This document shows positions 62,015 to 64,000 of a DNA stretch of 64,000 bases, piece after piece (position 1 is the stretch's first letter; every line of letters starts with the position of its first letter). Source of the DNA: CBDDLD01 sp965250025 (GTDB lineage Bacteria > Bacteroidota > Bacteroidia > Flavobacteriales > Flavobacteriaceae); assembly GCA_965250025.1 (NCBI GenBank), contig OZ252283.1:2418001-2482000 (forward strand). Reading direction: 5' to 3'. The position numbers and the translations under genes are program-made. The notes beneath the pieces are model-generated. The model saw nothing but the letters and a program-made list of their open reading frames with translations. It was not told the DNA's origin and ran no database searches.

Positions 62015-62043
62015 TTTGTAATGAAAATAATTTCGTAGGTTTG
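62015..62043 (+). promoter_or_regulatory. Promoter of the M23-MerR unit
   Basis: TTTG (62015-62018), 17 bp, then TAGGTTTG (62036-62043) fits the Bacteroidota consensus with a slightly short spacer, 70 bp before the start at 62114. Confidence 0.5.
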
Positions 62044-62113
62044 GTAGTTTTCATAGTTATACTATGATCGACAGCCGCATTCTACATGCTGCAAAAATAG
62101 CATAAATTAAGAA

Positions 62114-63085
62114 ATGAGTAAGGTAAAATACTATTATGATTCGGAAACGCTTTCTTATCGAAAAATTGAGCGAAAGAAGCGTACAACTGTTAAATATGCT
62201 ATAGTATTTATTACGGCAGCTGCTTTATTTGGTTTTCTATTCTTTTTTATATCCAGCCAATATATTGAATCTCCAAAAGAGCGAGAGCTGGCCCGCGAGT
62301 TACAGAACATGGAGTTTCAATATGACATTTTGAATAAACGTATTGATGATGCTATTGCAGCTCTAGAAAATGTTGAAGAACGCGATAATGCAATTTACCG
62401 ACTTTACTTTGAAGCTAACCCAATACCGGAAGAGCAACGCCGTGCAGGTTTTGGGGGCGTTAACCGTTATAAAAAATATGAAGGTTATGACAATTCTAAG
62501 CTAATTGCAGAGAGTCATAAACGTATCGATATTTTAGAAAAAGCTATAGTTGTACAATCCAAATCGCTTGATGAAATTGCTATTCTGGCCAAGGATAAAG
62601 AGAGTTTCCTAGCTGCAATTCCGGCCATTCAACCTGTAAACAACGAAAATCTCACGCGCATGGCATCTGGTTATGGCTTTCGTACTGATCCGTTTACCAA
62701 AGTGCGTAAGTTTCATTATGGTATGGATTTTACAGCACCCAGAGGCACGCCTGTATACGCTTCGGGAGATGGCATTGTAAAGCGCGCTGACAATAGTTCC
62801 TCAGGTTATGGAAAGCATATCAGAATTGATCATGGTTACGGTTATATTTCGCTTTATGCCCATTTGTACAAATATAATGTTAGAGTGAATCAGCGTGTTA
62901 AGCGTGGTGATCTGATAGGTTTTGTAGGTAGTACCGGTCGCTCAGAAGCCCCTCATTTACATTATGAGGTCTTTAAAGATGGTGAGCGTATTAACCCCAT
63001 CAATTTTTATTACGGTAATCTGTCTGCTGAAGAGTTTAATATATTATTGGAAAAAGCTTCAATAGAAAACCAATCTCTGGATTAA
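62114..63085 (+). CDS. M23-family zinc metallopeptidase (LytM type), membrane anchored
   Basis: 323 residues. One TM segment (YAIVFITAAALFGFLFFFI, about 28-48), a coiled-coil region (about 60-180) and a C-terminal LytM domain with zinc ligands HYGMDFTAP (HxxxD) and the HLHYEV motif; YISLYAHLYK supplies the third catalytic His. Probably cleaves peptidoglycan peptide cross-links or activates other hydrolases. The coiled coil plus TM resembles EnvC/MepM-type proteins. The MerR gene starts 1 bp after its stop. Confidence 0.93.
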   Translation: MSKVKYYYDSETLSYRKIERKKRTTVKYAIVFITAAALFGFLFFFISSQYIESPKERELARELQNMEFQYDILNKRIDDAIAALENVEERDNAIYRLYFEANPIPEEQRRAGFGGVNRYKKYEGYDNSKLIAESHKRIDILEKAIVVQSKSLDEIAILAKDKESFLAAIPAIQPVNNENLTRMASGYGFRTDPFTKVRKFHYGMDFTAPRGTPVYASGDGIVKRADNSSSGYGKHIRIDHGYGYISLYAHLYKYNVRVNQRVKRGDLIGFVGSTGRSEAPHLHYEVFKDGERINPINFYYGNLSAEEFNILLEKASIENQSLD

Positions 63086-63086
63086 T

Positions 63087-63416
63087 ATGCATATAGATCT
63101 GCCTGAAAAACGTTATTATGGTATTGGTGAAGTCGCCAAGGCTTTTAAGGTCAACCCCTCTTTAATTCGTTTTTGGGAAAAAGAGTTTGACATTCTTAAA
63201 CCTAAAAAAAACGCTAAAGGCAATCGTAAGTTCACTCCAAATGATATCAAAAATTTAAAGTTCATCTATCATCTCGTTAAAGAAAGAGGCTTTACTTTAG
63301 AGGGCGCAAAAACACACTTAAAAGAAGAAAAACAAAAGGCTTTAGATACTTTTGAAATCATTTCTAAATTGGAAAGTATCAAGGCACAACTCATTAAAAT
63401 AAAAACACAACTATAA
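63087..63416 (+). CDS. MerR-family transcriptional regulator
   Basis: 109 residues. An N-terminal MerR winged helix (YYGIGEVAKAFKVNPSLIRF, WEKEFDILKPKKNAKGNRKF, GFTLEGAKTHLKEE) and a short C-terminal coiled coil for dimerisation; no sizeable ligand-binding domain. It is 1 bp from the M23 gene and 12 bp upstream of lemA, so the three are one transcription unit. This short MerR form is common beside M23/LemA genes in Bacteroidota; its targets are unknown. Confidence 0.92.
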   Translation: MHIDLPEKRYYGIGEVAKAFKVNPSLIRFWEKEFDILKPKKNAKGNRKFTPNDIKNLKFIYHLVKERGFTLEGAKTHLKEEKQKALDTFEIISKLESIKAQLIKIKTQL

Positions 63417-63428
63417 AAATAAATCATC

Positions 63429-64000
63429 ATGAAAAAATGGATCATACCAATTATCCTCATAGTTTTATTAGGTTTTTGGGGTATAGGTTTTAATAATACT
63501 GCCGTTGAATTGGATGAGAATGCCACAAAATCCTGGGCTAATGTAGAGAGTACTTATCAACGACGTAATGATCTTATTGGCAATCTGGTTAAAACGGTAC
63601 AAGGTGCTGCAGATTTTGAAAAAGGGACGTTACAAGCCGTGATAGAAGCCAGAGCTAAAGCTACTTCTATAAGCATTGACCCTACTAATATTACTCCCGA
63701 AAAGCTAGCAGAATTTAATAAGGTTCAAGGTGGTCTGTCTGGTGCTTTAAAAAGCCTTTTAGTTACTGTGGAGCGCTATCCCGATTTAAAAGCCAGTCAG
63801 AATTTCCTAGAATTACAAAGTCAATTAGAAGGCACTGAAAACAGAATTAATGTTGCAAGAGATCGTTATAATAAGGCTGTTGAGCCCTATAACAATCACG
63901 TTAGAAAGTTCCCTAACAGTATATTTGCCGGCATTTTAGGTTTTGATAAAAAAGCTTATTTTGAGGCTGAGGACGGTAGTGAAAAAGCTCCGGATGTTGA
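63429..64000 (+). CDS. LemA-family protein (3' end outside window)
   Basis: The frame opens at ATG 63429 and runs off the right edge after 190 codons. An N-terminal TM segment (MKKWIIPIILIVLLGFWGIG) is followed by the LemA helical domain: ENATKSWANVESTYQRRNDL, IGNLVKTVQGAADFE, VERYPDLKASQNFLELQSQL and GTENRINVARDRYNKAVEPY. Only the last few residues appear to be missing (usual length ~195-200). Follows the MerR gene after 12 bp. LemA proteins are membrane-anchored helical scaffolds of unclear function. Confidence 0.93.
   Translation, partial: MKKWIIPIILIVLLGFWGIGFNNTAVELDENATKSWANVESTYQRRNDLIGNLVKTVQGAADFEKGTLQAVIEARAKATSISIDPTNITPEKLAEFNKVQGGLSGALKSLLVTVERYPDLKASQNFLELQSQLEGTENRINVARDRYNKAVEPYNNHVRKFPNSIFAGILGFDKKAYFEAEDGSEKAPDV

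Overview
The window reads as chromosomal DNA of a member of the Bacteroidota, most likely a marine Flavobacteriaceae. The reasons are a PorP/SprF-type IX secretion (T9SS) component next to an OmpA/PD40 protein and a type-B-sorted surface protein, a gene for the small ribosomal protein bTHX, a GSCFA gene directly behind alaS, and several upstream regions that carry the Bacteroidota promoter pattern TTG-N19-TAnnTTTG instead of sigma70 boxes. I saw no rRNA, tRNA, CRISPR array, transposase or phage structural gene.

Layout. 1-5941 (minus strand): a T9SS-linked surface unit with a type-B-sorted protein, PorP/SprF, an OmpA/PD40/TPR protein and the start of a large calcium-binding adhesin that runs off the left edge. 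6243-23151 (minus): six large, secreted, fibre-like repeat proteins built from shared modules, separated by duplicated intergenic repeats and REP-like palindromes. 23773-28482 (minus): a propeller-type sensor kinase, a LytTR response regulator and a membrane LytTR regulator, directly upstream of the fibre array and facing the same way. 28750-32937 (minus): a tight three-gene unit of unknown role with a membrane/winged-helix protein, a cytoplasmic HEXXH peptidase and a metallo-beta-lactamase-fold hydrolase. 33209-38458: a thiol-redox neighbourhood (DsbD, two rhodaneses, redoxin, TlpA-like lipoprotein, MarR regulator, YceI).

38591-45113 (plus): a complete tryptophan operon trpE-G-D-C-F-B-A, preceded by a leader peptide with three consecutive Trp codons and a terminator/antiterminator pair, so it is very probably controlled by ribosome-mediated attenuation. 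45165-45364: two REP-like palindromes. 45369-51068: housekeeping genes (uracil-DNA glycosylase-like, TPR protein, bTHX, yaaA, pseudouridine synthase, PASTA protein, ddl, coaD). 51061-55732 (minus): one NarL-type response regulator with two paralogous TPR histidine kinases. 55850-61904 (minus): PQQ-like propeller protein, lipoprotein, GSCFA protein, alaS. 62114-64000 (plus): M23 peptidase, MerR regulator and a truncated LemA protein.

Two parts look least described. The first is the fibre array with its probable dedicated LytTR signalling genes. Its genes share near-identical 81-bp DNA modules, a 393-bp higher-order repeat and YadA-like 17-residue repeats, and they end in two alternative kinds of C-terminus. 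The second is the peptidase/MBL/membrane-wHTH operon. Assignments come from reading motifs by eye; no database search was possible.
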